Origin: Helicoverpa zea
Taxonomy: Eukaryota; Arthropoda; Insecta; Lepidoptera; Noctuidae
Length of the DNA: 64,000 nucleotides
Direction of reading: 5' to 3'
Assembly (NCBI RefSeq): GCF_022581195.2
Contig: NC_061467.1
Location: 5,208,001-5,272,000 of the forward strand
The position numbers and the translations under genes were made by a program. The notes under the pieces were generated by a model. The model was not told the origin of the DNA. It searched no databases and saw nothing but the letters and a program-made list of their open reading frames with translations. Shown one piece after another: positions 47,701-56,500 of this stretch (position 1 is its first letter; each line of letters begins with the position of its first letter).

Positions 47701-49658
47701 CTAAATTCCCTCGTTGTCCTACGTAAGCCTTTACCTTTAAAAGTGCTTGCACATCTGGCACGTTTGTATAAATTAGAATAAATTACCTACAGCAAATAGA
47801 AAATTTAAATGAACGCTGAATTGAGCACGGGATAATTATTTTTGTTTATTAGCAGGAGTGAACAGTAATCTTAGTAAGCAACATAAAAATATATTACGAA
47901 CGTAAGACTGGCTGCAATAATAAAATTTTATGAATGACGACTTCTGACTTTATGGCTAAACATTGATAATGACTGTTATAATTAACTGTTGGTAATGCTG
48001 TGAGCAGAGGGTGAACCGCTGACGTCACGACTTTAACGACTTTCCCTGCCACCGCGTTAATTAAGATTTAACGACTTAAAGCCCTTCTGTTAATTGTCAC
48101 ATAACATTTTGTTACATATTATTTGGGCACGATTTAATATTCACTATAACATTGCTGTGGTGTGGAAATGTCTCGTAAATCTTTATCTGTGACCCTAAAA
48201 AGGTTTTCATTTACAGGTAGCTAGGTAGTATTTGGACTTTCAAAACATTATTATGGAAAAACATTAAACATGTAACTATGTTTGTAGCTTGAGCTTTACA
48301 ATGGTAAAACACGCTTCTTCTAACGCGGATTAAATCTAAAATATTATTTACGTTATGATAAGATCGTTGATAACTCCTTACTTACTTTTTTAATTTTTAT
48401 TTATTTTCTTTGAAATAACACTTTTCTTTTTTGAATTCCAGGTAACGGTCTAATAGATGAGAATGACTTCATGCAGTGGGTGACGAAGATACAAGCCTTA
48501 CAAGGGCTGGATGTAACGACGAGTGGTGGGGACTCCGAGGAAGAGATCACTAGAGATCTACTCGCAGCATTTAAGTGAGTAACTTATTTACTTAATTAAA
48601 TATTTCTCTGATTTATGTGATTGACTTTTGTAGTCATGTAAATCAAGCAGGCAAAAAATATATACATGAGTCTTCCACTATACAAAATGTAACTTAATTA
48701 ACGCACATCCTGAAATTAGTTTGTTCAGAATCGTTTACTGAATCGATTTATATCATTTTTAATATAGATAATTTTTTATCCCAAAAATAATTTAAACTAC
48801 GGAAATTATTGTCATATTAACCCTGTACAGTCAAAACAAATTCAAATAGACCGTAACTCAAAGTAATAAGACTTCGTGTATTGTCGGCTTTTTCCGTAGT
48901 TTCGTTATGTTGTGTCGAGTCGAGCGGCGCGCGGCGCGATATTTGCGTGCGTAGTAGTATGACCAAAAAGTTCTCCAAGAATTGGTATAACTACTTTGGT
49001 AAATAACAATGCATATACATGTTAAATTAAAAATTCAGTGTATGTATTATGATTATAACATAATATTCTAATTGGGGTGTTTGAGGGTGTGCGTTAATTA
49101 CGTTACATGTTGTATATTTAAGTGTCAAAAGAGGTGGCTTTTGGTTTCCATCAACTGAGTACCTAATGCATAAAATACTGAGCAATATAGACTCACTATC
49201 GATATTGACTAGGTCAACTAGGTGTTTGTAACCCTGTGTATTTCTGAAATTCTGTACCTAAACCAAGTATGGTGCAGCATTAGGCAATAATATCTTATTA
49301 TTTCCAGGGTGTTCGACCGCGATGACAACGGGTACATAACGCGAGACGAGCTCCGGGCAGCGCTGGAGATGATCGGCGAGCCCGTCACCGACGCGCAGCT
49401 GAACCAAGTTCTAGCGCTCGGTGACATCGACCACGATGGCAGAATCGATTATGAAGGTACACGCCACGTCTACTTATAACTAATTACACTATTCAAAATA
49501 ACGTTAGTGAGGACGGCCCAAAATTCAGCACTTAACTTTTTGGCATCAATTTAAAAGGCTTATGCCAAACAAGGTCTACCTAAATAGCGTTAGTAGTTGA
49601 TACTTAATAGTAAAGGTTTCTCATTTAATTTGCAGAGTTTGTGAAGATGCTGTTGTAA
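29799..49658 (+). CDS. Calmodulin-like four-EF-hand protein with alternative first exons
   Basis: A calcium sensor of the calmodulin/troponin C superfamily. The long form joins 29799-29888, 35570-35602, 39038-39125, 44990-45133, 48442-48574, 49308-49456 and 49636-49658: 219 residues, all phases consistent. A short form replaces the first two exons with 38716-38733 (184 residues). A Ser/Pro-rich start (MDRASGSPPPSPPAQTGFSA), a small basic exon (GMATTSRSRRK) and a Lys-rich linker (TEDEKKNKKKQSPVDD) precede the EF-hands. Loop 1 is DRDSDGHVTPAE, loop 3 DRDDNGYITRDE and loop 4 DIDHDGRIDYEE, all canonical. Loop 2, SKTGNGLIDEND, lacks the first Asp and final Glu and probably binds calcium weakly. 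It ends EFVKMLL. It may be orthologous to a Drosophila calmodulin-like gene such as CG33098, but that is from memory. Introns reach 5.9 kb, a sign of complex regulation. Confidence 0.88.
29977..30086 (-). other. Possible isolated minus-strand terminal exon (unassigned)
   Basis: Read on the minus strand, a pyrimidine-containing tract and TGTCCAG acceptor (to 30087) are followed by a frame of 36 codons, ADAKASLVDPEDHVRLKIER then NGTLIFDSRNLSRTD and a TAA. Third positions of most of the first 20 codons are G or C, unlike the AT-rich setting, as in genuine exons of this window. No partner exon was found and I do not recognise the protein. It could be an antisense gene inside the EF-hand intron, a retro-fragment or chance. 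Confidence 0.3.
32796..32895. repeat. Degenerate tandem CGTAG/CTACG repeats
   Basis: Short units built from CTACGCCGTAGACC recur about six times with changes; each is nearly palindromic (CTACG…CGTAG). Similar isolated CTACGGCGTAGC-like units occur near 32140-32175 and 44360-44420. Confidence 0.6.
34662..34788. mobile_element. Small (127-bp) inverted-repeat element
   Basis: AACTAGCGTGTTTTGA at 34662-34677 is exactly reverse-complemented at 34773-34788. The centre is AT-rich. Length and structure suggest a minimal MITE; no target duplication is clear and no second copy was seen. Confidence 0.55.
35603..39037 (+). other. Intron of the EF-hand gene; contains the internal promoter
   Basis: 3.4 kb between the small basic exon and the common exon at 39038. 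The internal promoter and alternative first exon lie at 38622-38733. GC-richer islands at 36010-36270 and 36760-36970 have open frames in more than one direction but no splice or homology support. Confidence 0.55.
38622..38733 (+). promoter_or_regulatory. Internal TATA promoter and alternative first exon (MADVTH)
   Basis: TATAAATA at 38622-38629 is followed about 32 bp later by an initiator-like ACAGTCC (38653-38659). A short leader then reaches ACCACCATGG, an excellent start context, with the ATG at 38716. Six codons, MADVTH, end at a GTAGGT donor (38734) in phase 0, exactly the phase needed by the acceptor before 39038. The exon therefore makes an EF-hand isoform of 184 residues lacking the Ser/Pro-rich N-terminus. 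Promoter use is inferred. Confidence 0.75.
39126..44989 (+). other. Large intron of the EF-hand gene
   Basis: 5.9 kb, AT-rich. The only well-defined feature is the 227-bp MITE at 42638-42864. A region at 43240-43420 has scattered TGTAAGTTG-type repeats. No additional exon was supported. Confidence 0.6.
42638..42864. mobile_element. Tc1/mariner-like MITE with 60-bp perfect terminal repeats
   Basis: Bases 42638-42697 are the exact reverse complement of 42805-42864. The element begins TAGTTCGGCCATTCAGAGAA and is flanked by TA on both sides (42636-42637 and 42865-42866), the target site of Tc1/mariner elements. The 107-bp centre is non-coding. Long identical arms imply a recent insertion or recent spread. 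Confidence 0.88.
45134..48441 (+). other. Intron between EF-hand exons
   Basis: 3.3 kb. GC-richer patches at about 45410-45560, 46000-46080, 46850-46960 and 47370-47500 break the AT-rich background without splice-bounded frames; they are candidate regulatory sequence. No mobile element was recognised. Confidence 0.5.
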
Positions 49659-51173
49659 CGTGTACCTCGCTGAATAAGACCTCATTAGATATAATGAAAG
49701 ATGGTAGTGTTAAAAGACGTGCGGTCGGCGCAGATTGGTCCCTGCGTGATCATGTATGTGGATGTCGCTACGATACACAGACGGTAGTGGGCAACTGCTA
49801 CCAACAACTGTTCATTGTATGCACGGCACCTATATGTTCGCAGATCAAAGTGGAAATACCCACGTAGCAGTCGACACCTGTTGAAATTGTTGTAAATAGA
49901 AGTAATTTTATAATTATTAAAAATAACAAATATCTATTGTAGCATGTAACTAATTTAGGATAGTCAAATTATATAATTAAACATTAATATCATTAAATGA
50001 TTATATATTTTGCATACGTGATTTGTTTACCAAATAATAACTAATAATAAATGGCCTAAGTGGACTTGATCAGAAATTTTGTAATTTAAAGACATTTCAA
50101 AGTAGCAGTTATGCTGTATTACTTGTATTATATTGTAACTCAACTGTTTTAACGAAAAAAACTACATGTCAGTACAAAGATGCTAATAATTTATTTTGCG
50201 AAAATTGAATATATTTAACAACATCTATTTATACATATGTTTAGATTAAGATCTTAGCGAATTAGCATATAATGAACCTACATAGATGCCCAGTTATAGA
50301 ACTTCATAAATGTTATTCTTATTATTTTTTAAAACAGATTCTATACTGCAAACGAAGTTGAAATATAAAGGACTTTTAAATGAGAATATGTAAGTTTTAA
50401 TTGAAACACAAAATGTCTGCAGTTGGTGTCGACTTGGCTGTAACTAAAAGCCACAATTCAGGAACGCAAAGGATTTAACTAGGTACCTATCTACCTTACC
50501 TAACTTTGTTTTTTTTTTGGTATACCTACCTATTATTTAAGCAATTTGAAGTAGAGAGTGCCAGTCGACACATACCTTTACAGTACTAATGAATAAATAA
50601 TGTTGTAATTTTATGGTTGTGAATGATAAGTTACATCAGAATTGTTATACTTATGAATTAAAGTGGTATGAGTACGGACAACATATTTATTTTTTAAATA
50701 TTGATCTTAATTATATGAAGAGTTTTAACTGAGTAACGTTATGTGACTAGACGCGTGGGTTGCCCGGGTAACTGGGTTGAAGCCGTCAGATAGGCAATCG
50801 CTGTTTGTAAAACACTGGTACTCAGCTCTTAAACCGGAAGCCCACCCTAAAATAGTTGGGAAAAGGATAAGAAAAGGCAGATGATAATATGAAATAATGT
50901 CATCTCTAAGATATTTAAAAAGTTAAGTAGGTAGGTATTAATTGCGTCAGATAGCGCATAGGTACCTTCTTAATTATTTGTGCAAAATATACCTCATAAT
51001 CAGCCACGAGTACCTACATACCTTCCTAGATTTTACAGACCTTTCCGCTACTTGGTGTTAATACAATAACCCGAAACTAGTCGACGCAAGTGAAAGTGAC
51101 AATTTAATTTTGAATTTCTTCTTTATTAATAATTATATAATACCAAACAACATATTATATTTTTATCTCGTAT
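49659..51173. other. EF-hand gene 3' UTR and convergent intergenic space
   Basis: AATAAA near 50591-50596 is the likely poly(A) signal for the EF-hand gene; weaker ATTAAA signals precede it. A truncated SINE end lies at 50755-50872. The NDUFA6-like gene converges from the right, ending at 51174. Confidence 0.55.
50755..50872 (+). repeat. Truncated SINE 3' end (family of 901-1278)
   Basis: Contains GTTGCCCGGGTAACTGGGTT, GTCAGATAGGCAATCGCT and AGTTGGGAAAAGG in the order of the full-length copy, with scattered changes. Confidence 0.75.
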
Positions 51174-52514
51174 TCAGTCTATACCTGCGTAGAACTTCCC
51201 AAGAAAATCAGTTGGCTTGCGCTCAATGGTCGGGCTCCAGTGTCTCATCATGTGACCCTTCTGCTGCCATTGATTAGTTATTTCTTTGAGTTCGCAATAG
51301 CCCTGTAACAGGGAATATAGTTTGCAGTGTTACCTACTTGTTAAAGTGAAGCACAAATATCTACCTAGCATTTTGTGCGATACAGATAGGAAGATACTTA
51401 TTTGCCCAGCAGTTGCGCTTGACGCCACTACACCAATTAGGCAGGTACCTGTTAACTAAGTAACTACTCTGATGCAGATTGAAATTAAAAGGAACAGTGT
51501 TATAGGTGTTAACTGTTAGGTGTGCAGCACTTACGGATAGAGAGTATATACATAGGTAAGGGGCAACGGTGGAAGCAGGTACTTAGATACTCTTTGGTGG
51601 TAAGGTTTTATTTATTATATTTAATACCTGGCCGGACAATGATATAAATAGATTCTTGCTTAGTGCTTACTAATTTATTGATAGGTAAGTTACCTTGATA
51701 ACCAACAAATCTATGACTCGAACGTCAGTAATGCAGGCATTCTTGTAGAAATATTCTCTCAACTTCCAACGCATGTCTTCTTCATTTTTCGTGAGATCGT
51801 AGAAATTAACTAAAAGTTAAATGGTTTCGTTAATTAAATGTAATATAAACCTAGGAATACCTTATCACCTTGGCCATATAGAATGGTTGTTTGTAGCTCA
51901 GGGGCCCGATTCTCCTAATTTTACTTAAGCGACATACGATTCACGTTCGACTCGATTCGACTGAGATCCAATCCCGACTCGATTACGATTGAAGCGTATG
52001 TGGCATTCCGCTATTTTTTCTTTGAAATAAACGTTTTTATCCTTTTCTGTCATTCAATAATGAATCATTTTGTCTGCAAATGATTTACGATTGCAAAATT
52101 ATTGTACAGCAAACTAGCGTATAGACCAAAATCACCAAAATAGCAGACCAATCGCACACCAATCAAATGTCAATCGAATACGATTGGTCTTTTATTAGTA
52201 GTAGAATGACATTATTATAACTTAGGAGAATCGGGCCCCAGGTCGGGTAGGAAATCACGGTCACGAATTTTGTGAAAGCTGGCACAAATCGTCCTCCGCT
52301 ATTTCTTTTCCGTCTATTGTGGAATTGATGCAAGAGCTACTTATGATTTAGAGAGATAGAGCACACCCAAGTAGGTATATTTATAGCACTTACGAATGTA
52401 AGGAATGTATCTGTAAAAAGCCCTGTACAGTCCAATTGCCCTTCTACGTGCTTCACAGAATTCCTTGGACAGCAAAGGCCTCACAGCCTTTGTTGCAGCT
52501 CGGCCAACAACCAT
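51174..52514 (-). CDS. NDUFA6 (complex I B14 subunit) diverged paralogue
   Basis: An LYR-motif protein of the NDUFA6/B14 family, which in complex I sits on the matrix arm and binds acyl-carrier protein. Minus-strand exons are 52514-52394, 51809-51694 and 51302-51174, giving 121 residues: MVVGRAATKAVRPLLSKEFC, then ARRRAIGLYRAFYRYIPYIL and RVIDLLVIKGYCELKEITNQ, ending GKFYAGID. Exon 2 (116 nt) and exon 3 (129 nt) have exactly the lengths and phases of the neighbouring gene at 53324-55175. By hand count 22/39 residues are identical in exon 2 and 23/42 in exon 3. It keeps a true LYR (GLYRAF) and has an intact frame, so it looks like a functional tandem duplicate. Intron 1 contains a MITE (51901-52239). 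A tissue-specific role, for example in testis, is speculation. Confidence 0.9.
51901..52239 (+). mobile_element. MITE family 'GGGGCCCGATT', copy 2 (internally deleted)
   Basis: Starts GGGGCCCGATTCTCCTAA and ends TTAGGAGAATCGGGCCCC. It follows copy 1 closely along the left 285 bp but lacks about 55 bp before the right end. It is inserted in intron 1 of the NDUFA6 paralogue, flanked by CTCA and AGGT. Confidence 0.88.
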
Positions 52515-52940
52515 TTCGTTATTTTAGTATTTATATGATTATGTATGATTTTTTTTATTCGGAGCTATATTTGACAAATTCGTGTGTCTATAGAAAATGA
52601 CACAAGGGGAAAGGAGATCCATATAAAAAATAATGAATAAAATTCCTACTGCCTAGATATTAAAACCTTTATGGTGTAACATTTTAAATAGTAGGTTGGG
52701 CTCGGCGTAATGCCCTGTGGCACTCTCAAGGTAACAAAAAAAAATTATAAACAGGATTCAAGTATTTGATGAGATAGAGCAACATATTATAACAATTAAA
52801 TTATTAAGGATATTCTCTGTGGTTGTTGCTGCAGGTAGGTACCTAAATAAATACCTACTTTGAAATATCATTATACTACTAATAATAAATGAATGTGAAT
52901 TGTTTGTTTCTCTGTCAAGCAATAACTGTTATTACCTACA

Positions 52941-53103
52941 TCATCCTCCGAGCCTTTTTCCCAATCATGTTGGGGTCGGCTTCCAGTCTAACCGGATTCA
53001 GCTGAGTACCAGTGCTTTACAAGAAGCGACTGCCTATCTGACCTCCTCAACCCAGTTACCCGGGCAACCCGATACCCCTTGGTTAGACTGGTGTCAGACT
53101 GTC
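52941..53103 (-). mobile_element. 5'-truncated SINE with 17-bp target duplication
   Basis: The direct repeat AACTGTTATTACCTACA at 52924-52940 and 53104-53120 brackets the insertion exactly. The body is nearly identical to the 3' part of the SINE at 901-1278 and ends with the same GGCTCGGAGGATGA. The tRNA head is missing, so reverse transcription stopped early. Confidence 0.9.
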
Positions 53104-53323
53104 AACTGTTATTACCTACATGCATACATTATTAGTTCATGATATGTCATACATTCGTACATATACCGATTATAGATTTATAAGTTGGGAATATAACAGA
53201 AATACAAGTAGACAATAACAAATATATGTATTATAAACAAAAATTATGATTTGAATTCTCTATTTTGTAACATGGTTTAAACTTAGATGGTAGAACTATT
53301 TACATTTGCTAGATTGTAACAGT

Positions 53324-55175
53324 TTATTCATTTCCATTGAAGAATTTAGAAAGGAAATCTTTAGGTTTAGGTTCCTCGGTTGGCTTGAAGTAGGCCATCA
53401 CGTGGCCCTTCTGTTTCCACATGTTTACGGTTTCCTTCAGTTCCATCTGGCCCTGGAAATTATATACCATAGTGTCACAAACACATTTTATTTTGTATTA
53501 ACATATAAAAACAATTTCATATAAAACATATTGTTCTTTAAGTGAGTTTTTGAAATTTGCCAAAGAGAGATTATGAGAGAAAACAAAGAGTAGTTATATG
53601 TAGGTATAGTCATAAAACACAAAACTACATACAAGGTGTTGATTTGCATTTGTGCCATACTTCAGGGGGAGGACATAAAATACGTAAATAATCGATTGGA
53701 ATTACAGTAGACGGGAAATAGCTAATATGCACTGCTTTTTTTGTCATTGTAATGTCGTAGTATTTCCGAAGTAATCCAATTTTATGAATGAAATTTATGA
53801 ATAATCGTTGCGTATGCTTTGTGCTTGCGTTTGTGTGAGGGCACAGCACAGTTTTGAGGCCAGTAACACACGCCCCGAGTTTGAAAACGGGTAGGTGACA
53901 TTGACGAATTTCCGAAAAAAAAAAAAAAAAAAAAAATTTTTCGTACCAATTTTTTTGTTTGATTTGGGTTGAGAATCATTAGTATAATTACGTCCTTGAC
54001 TATGGCACGGATGCAAATCGACAGCTTGTATAGTACATACAGTAACAAATTACTGGAATTACATTAAATACTTAGGTTCATATAGGGTGACTTGTAATTC
54101 GAATTCGAATTCGATGATACACAAAGAATGATGTTTTACTCAAAAAAAAGTACATGGCACTTAGCTAGGCATACAAATAGTGAAAATAAGTATGATATTT
54201 TCTAGGATATCTAAAATCATTCAATAAATATCTAAATTCTCAAATCATTTATACAAGATGCAGACGAAAATTACCTATTTGTTTATTGTTAAGAATCAAA
54301 ACCAAAAAGAAGAAGAAAGAAAGAAAAACCATTTATTTAACACACAAATGACACAGAAAACAAACACACACAAATACAAACAAATAAAACAATGAAAAAC
54401 AACTAAACTACAATATTTCAACATAGGAGTTTCTTACATGCAGAGCGGCGCTCAGGCTTGGGAAGTTTAATTAATCACCAAACAACATCATGCATGCTTG
54501 TCTGTTGTAAATTGCTAATAGCCAAAGTATCCTTCCAATAATCCATTTATGCCATGAAGTTAAACAAAAGCTTTGAGCAAGCATAGTGCTGTATAATAAG
54601 AGGATGGGATTTATTGAAAATATTCTAACGTGTTTCATGGGTAACTAAAATAAAGTCATACCTTTATGACAAGCATGTCAATAACTCTGATGTCGGTTAC
54701 ATCTTTGTTTTTCATGAACATTTCCTTCAGCTTAGCGCGGCATTGTTCTTCACTCTTAGGTATATCATACTCCATAACTGTAATATTTAATTGAATATAT
54801 GAAAATTATGAAAGGGCGAAAATAATTATTTAAGTCTGCAGATACACTCTATGTAATGCAATTGCAAAGGTTAGAACGCAATTGTCCTTATTAATTGTTC
54901 GGAATTTTATCTCAACATTATATTAAAAGGTTGAGCTATAAAAGCACAACCCATTGAAGCTCTGTACGGGAAGAATAACCTAGAACATTGGACATCCAGA
55001 AGTAAACAGTCTAAAGCAGCAATGATGACATAACAGGCTACTTACTAACGTACGGGATTTGGCGATACCAAGCCTTGTAGAGGTTCAGCACTCGCATTCT
55101 AGCCTCTCCATGATTTAGGGAGAGTACCGGCTTTACGATTTTAGTGCCTACTTTAATAGCTTGCCCTCCAGACAT
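53324..55175 (-). CDS. NDUFA6, complex I B14 subunit (canonical copy)
   Basis: An accessory subunit of NADH:ubiquinone oxidoreductase on the mitochondrial matrix side. Minus-strand exons are 55175-55046, 54777-54662 and 53452-53324, 124 residues, the usual length of the family. It reads MSGGQAIKVGTKIVKPVLSL, then GEARMRVLNLYKAWYRQIPY, DVTDIRVIDMLVIKGQMELK and WKQKGHVMAYFKPTEEPKPK, ending DFLSKFFNGNE. These track human NDUFA6 closely. The LYR triplet is LYK here. A diverged paralogue follows in the same orientation with 809 bp between the two coding regions. Its promoter should lie just above 55175. Confidence 0.95.
53915..53936 (+). repeat. A22 homopolymer run
   Basis: Twenty-two A residues followed by five T, in intron 2 of NDUFA6. 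It may be a retroposon poly(A) tail without a recognisable body; the length is likely to be unreliable in sequencing. Confidence 0.8.
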
Positions 55176-55306
55176 GTTTTATTAAATATTATATACTCGC
55201 GTTGTAACTTCGACCGAAAATGTTTTGATTTGATTTGACTTTGACATGACAGTTAAATGACAATGACATTTGACAGGGACATTGGTTAGTGATGTTCCTT
55301 ACTATG

Positions 55307-55767
55307 TCGACACCTCCTACGTATATTATCGTAACCAACAAGATTAAAAATAAATAATAATTTTTAAACATATTATTATAATAGGAATATAATATAAATA
55401 TAAATGTAAAAATAAATAAATGGAAATAAAAATAATTCGTTTTTTGTAAAAAAAATGCAAAATATAGAGAACAGGAGAGGAAAAATGATAGGACACCTTA
55501 TACGTCACGACGATTTTATCAATAACATCGTGGAAGGAAAGGTCGAAGGAAAGAGAGGAAGGGGTCGTCCAAGATATAGCTACATCAAGCAAATTAAAGA
55601 AAAGGTGAAGGTTGTGACATATAAGGAAGTTCAGGAGTTGGCGCTAGATAGGTGTAAATGGAAGGAGCTGCACCGACAAGAGCTGGGCTCTTAAATTAAT
55701 GATGATGATGTAAAATAAGCAAAATCGTCATTTTTTTGGTTACGATAATATACGTAGGAGGTGTCGA
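55307..55767. mobile_element. 461-bp unit bounded by 32-bp perfect inverted repeats, containing a LINE tail
   Basis: Bases 55307-55338 are the exact reverse complement of 55736-55767 (outer end TCGACACCTCCTACGTATAT). Between them lies a LINE polymerase C-terminal fragment (about 55450-55712). Flanking bases show no obvious target duplication. It could be a DNA transposon that captured a LINE tail, or a LINE inserted into a MITE. Confidence 0.75.
55455..55712 (+). mobile_element. LINE polymerase C-terminal fragment with ATGATGATG tail
   Basis: An open frame of 79 codons includes KMIGHLIRHDDFINNIVEGK, KRGRGRPRYSYIKQIKE and DRCKWKELHRQELGS, the usual C-terminal tail of insect non-LTR retrotransposon ORF2 proteins. 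It ends in TAA followed by a short ATGATGATG tail, as at a 3' terminus. The 5' bulk is missing. Confidence 0.8.
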
Positions 55768-56040
55768 TTTATAGCCTTGCGTATTTTCACAACACGGTTA
55801 CACTATTTGAAACTCAAGAACGGCTGAACCGAAGGTGGGAAGCAAGCTTAGTATACAGAGGACAAAAGATAATTAGGATTTTTATCTCCTTCCGTTTAAG
55901 TAGTGCCTTAAGGTAAGCGTCCACAGGCACGCATCGCAAGTATCGGACGCTTCGCACGTAACGGATTTTACCTGGCATTGTATAAGAATTCATACAACGG
56001 CATCCACTGATCCGTATCGTATGGACGACTCAGATACATA

Positions 56041-56190
56041 GCTATCATCATCATCATCATCTCAGCCATAGGACGTCCACTGCTGAACATAGACCTCCCC
56101 CTTTGATCTCCACAGATACCTGTTGGAAGCGACCTGCATCCAGCGTCTTCCGGCGACCTTTATAAGGTCGTCTGTCCACCTCGTACATAG
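56041..56190 (-). mobile_element. LINE 3' fragment with (ATG)n tail
   Basis: The plus strand reads CATCATCATCATCATCTCAG, then GGACGTCCACTGCTGAACAT and GCGTCTTCCGGCGACCTT, the reverse complement of a very common lepidopteran LINE 3' end. The trinucleotide run is the 3' tail on the minus strand. Confidence 0.7.
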
Positions 56191-56500
56191 CTATGCTATA
56201 ATGCGATACGTCCGATACGTGCGATGCAGGCCTGTGGACGCTTACCTTTAGGAAGCGCGCAAAACCATTTGCGGAAAGAACACTTACATAAACACACAGG
56301 TAGGTACTTAAATAAAAAAACATAGTTCTCTTAAATCAATTTATTTCGTTCTTTATTATTTTATTTTATGGACAATTGCAATAGTACCTAAATTCAAACA
56401 ATTACAAAACATAACCGAGCAAAATTCTTCGAATTCACATTTTCGCCAAAAAATCTAAGTTTTCGGTAGTGTTAAATCTGAATTCACTTGGTCTCATTTA

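Larger units (their letters stand above)
55176..56500. other. Intergenic region with LINE remnants and a boxed fragment
   Basis: Lies upstream of NDUFA6 and downstream of the 15-exon gene. It contains a 32-bp inverted repeat pair (55307-55338 and 55736-55767) around a LINE fragment, and a second LINE 3' end at 56041-56190. Nothing else is coding. Confidence 0.6.
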
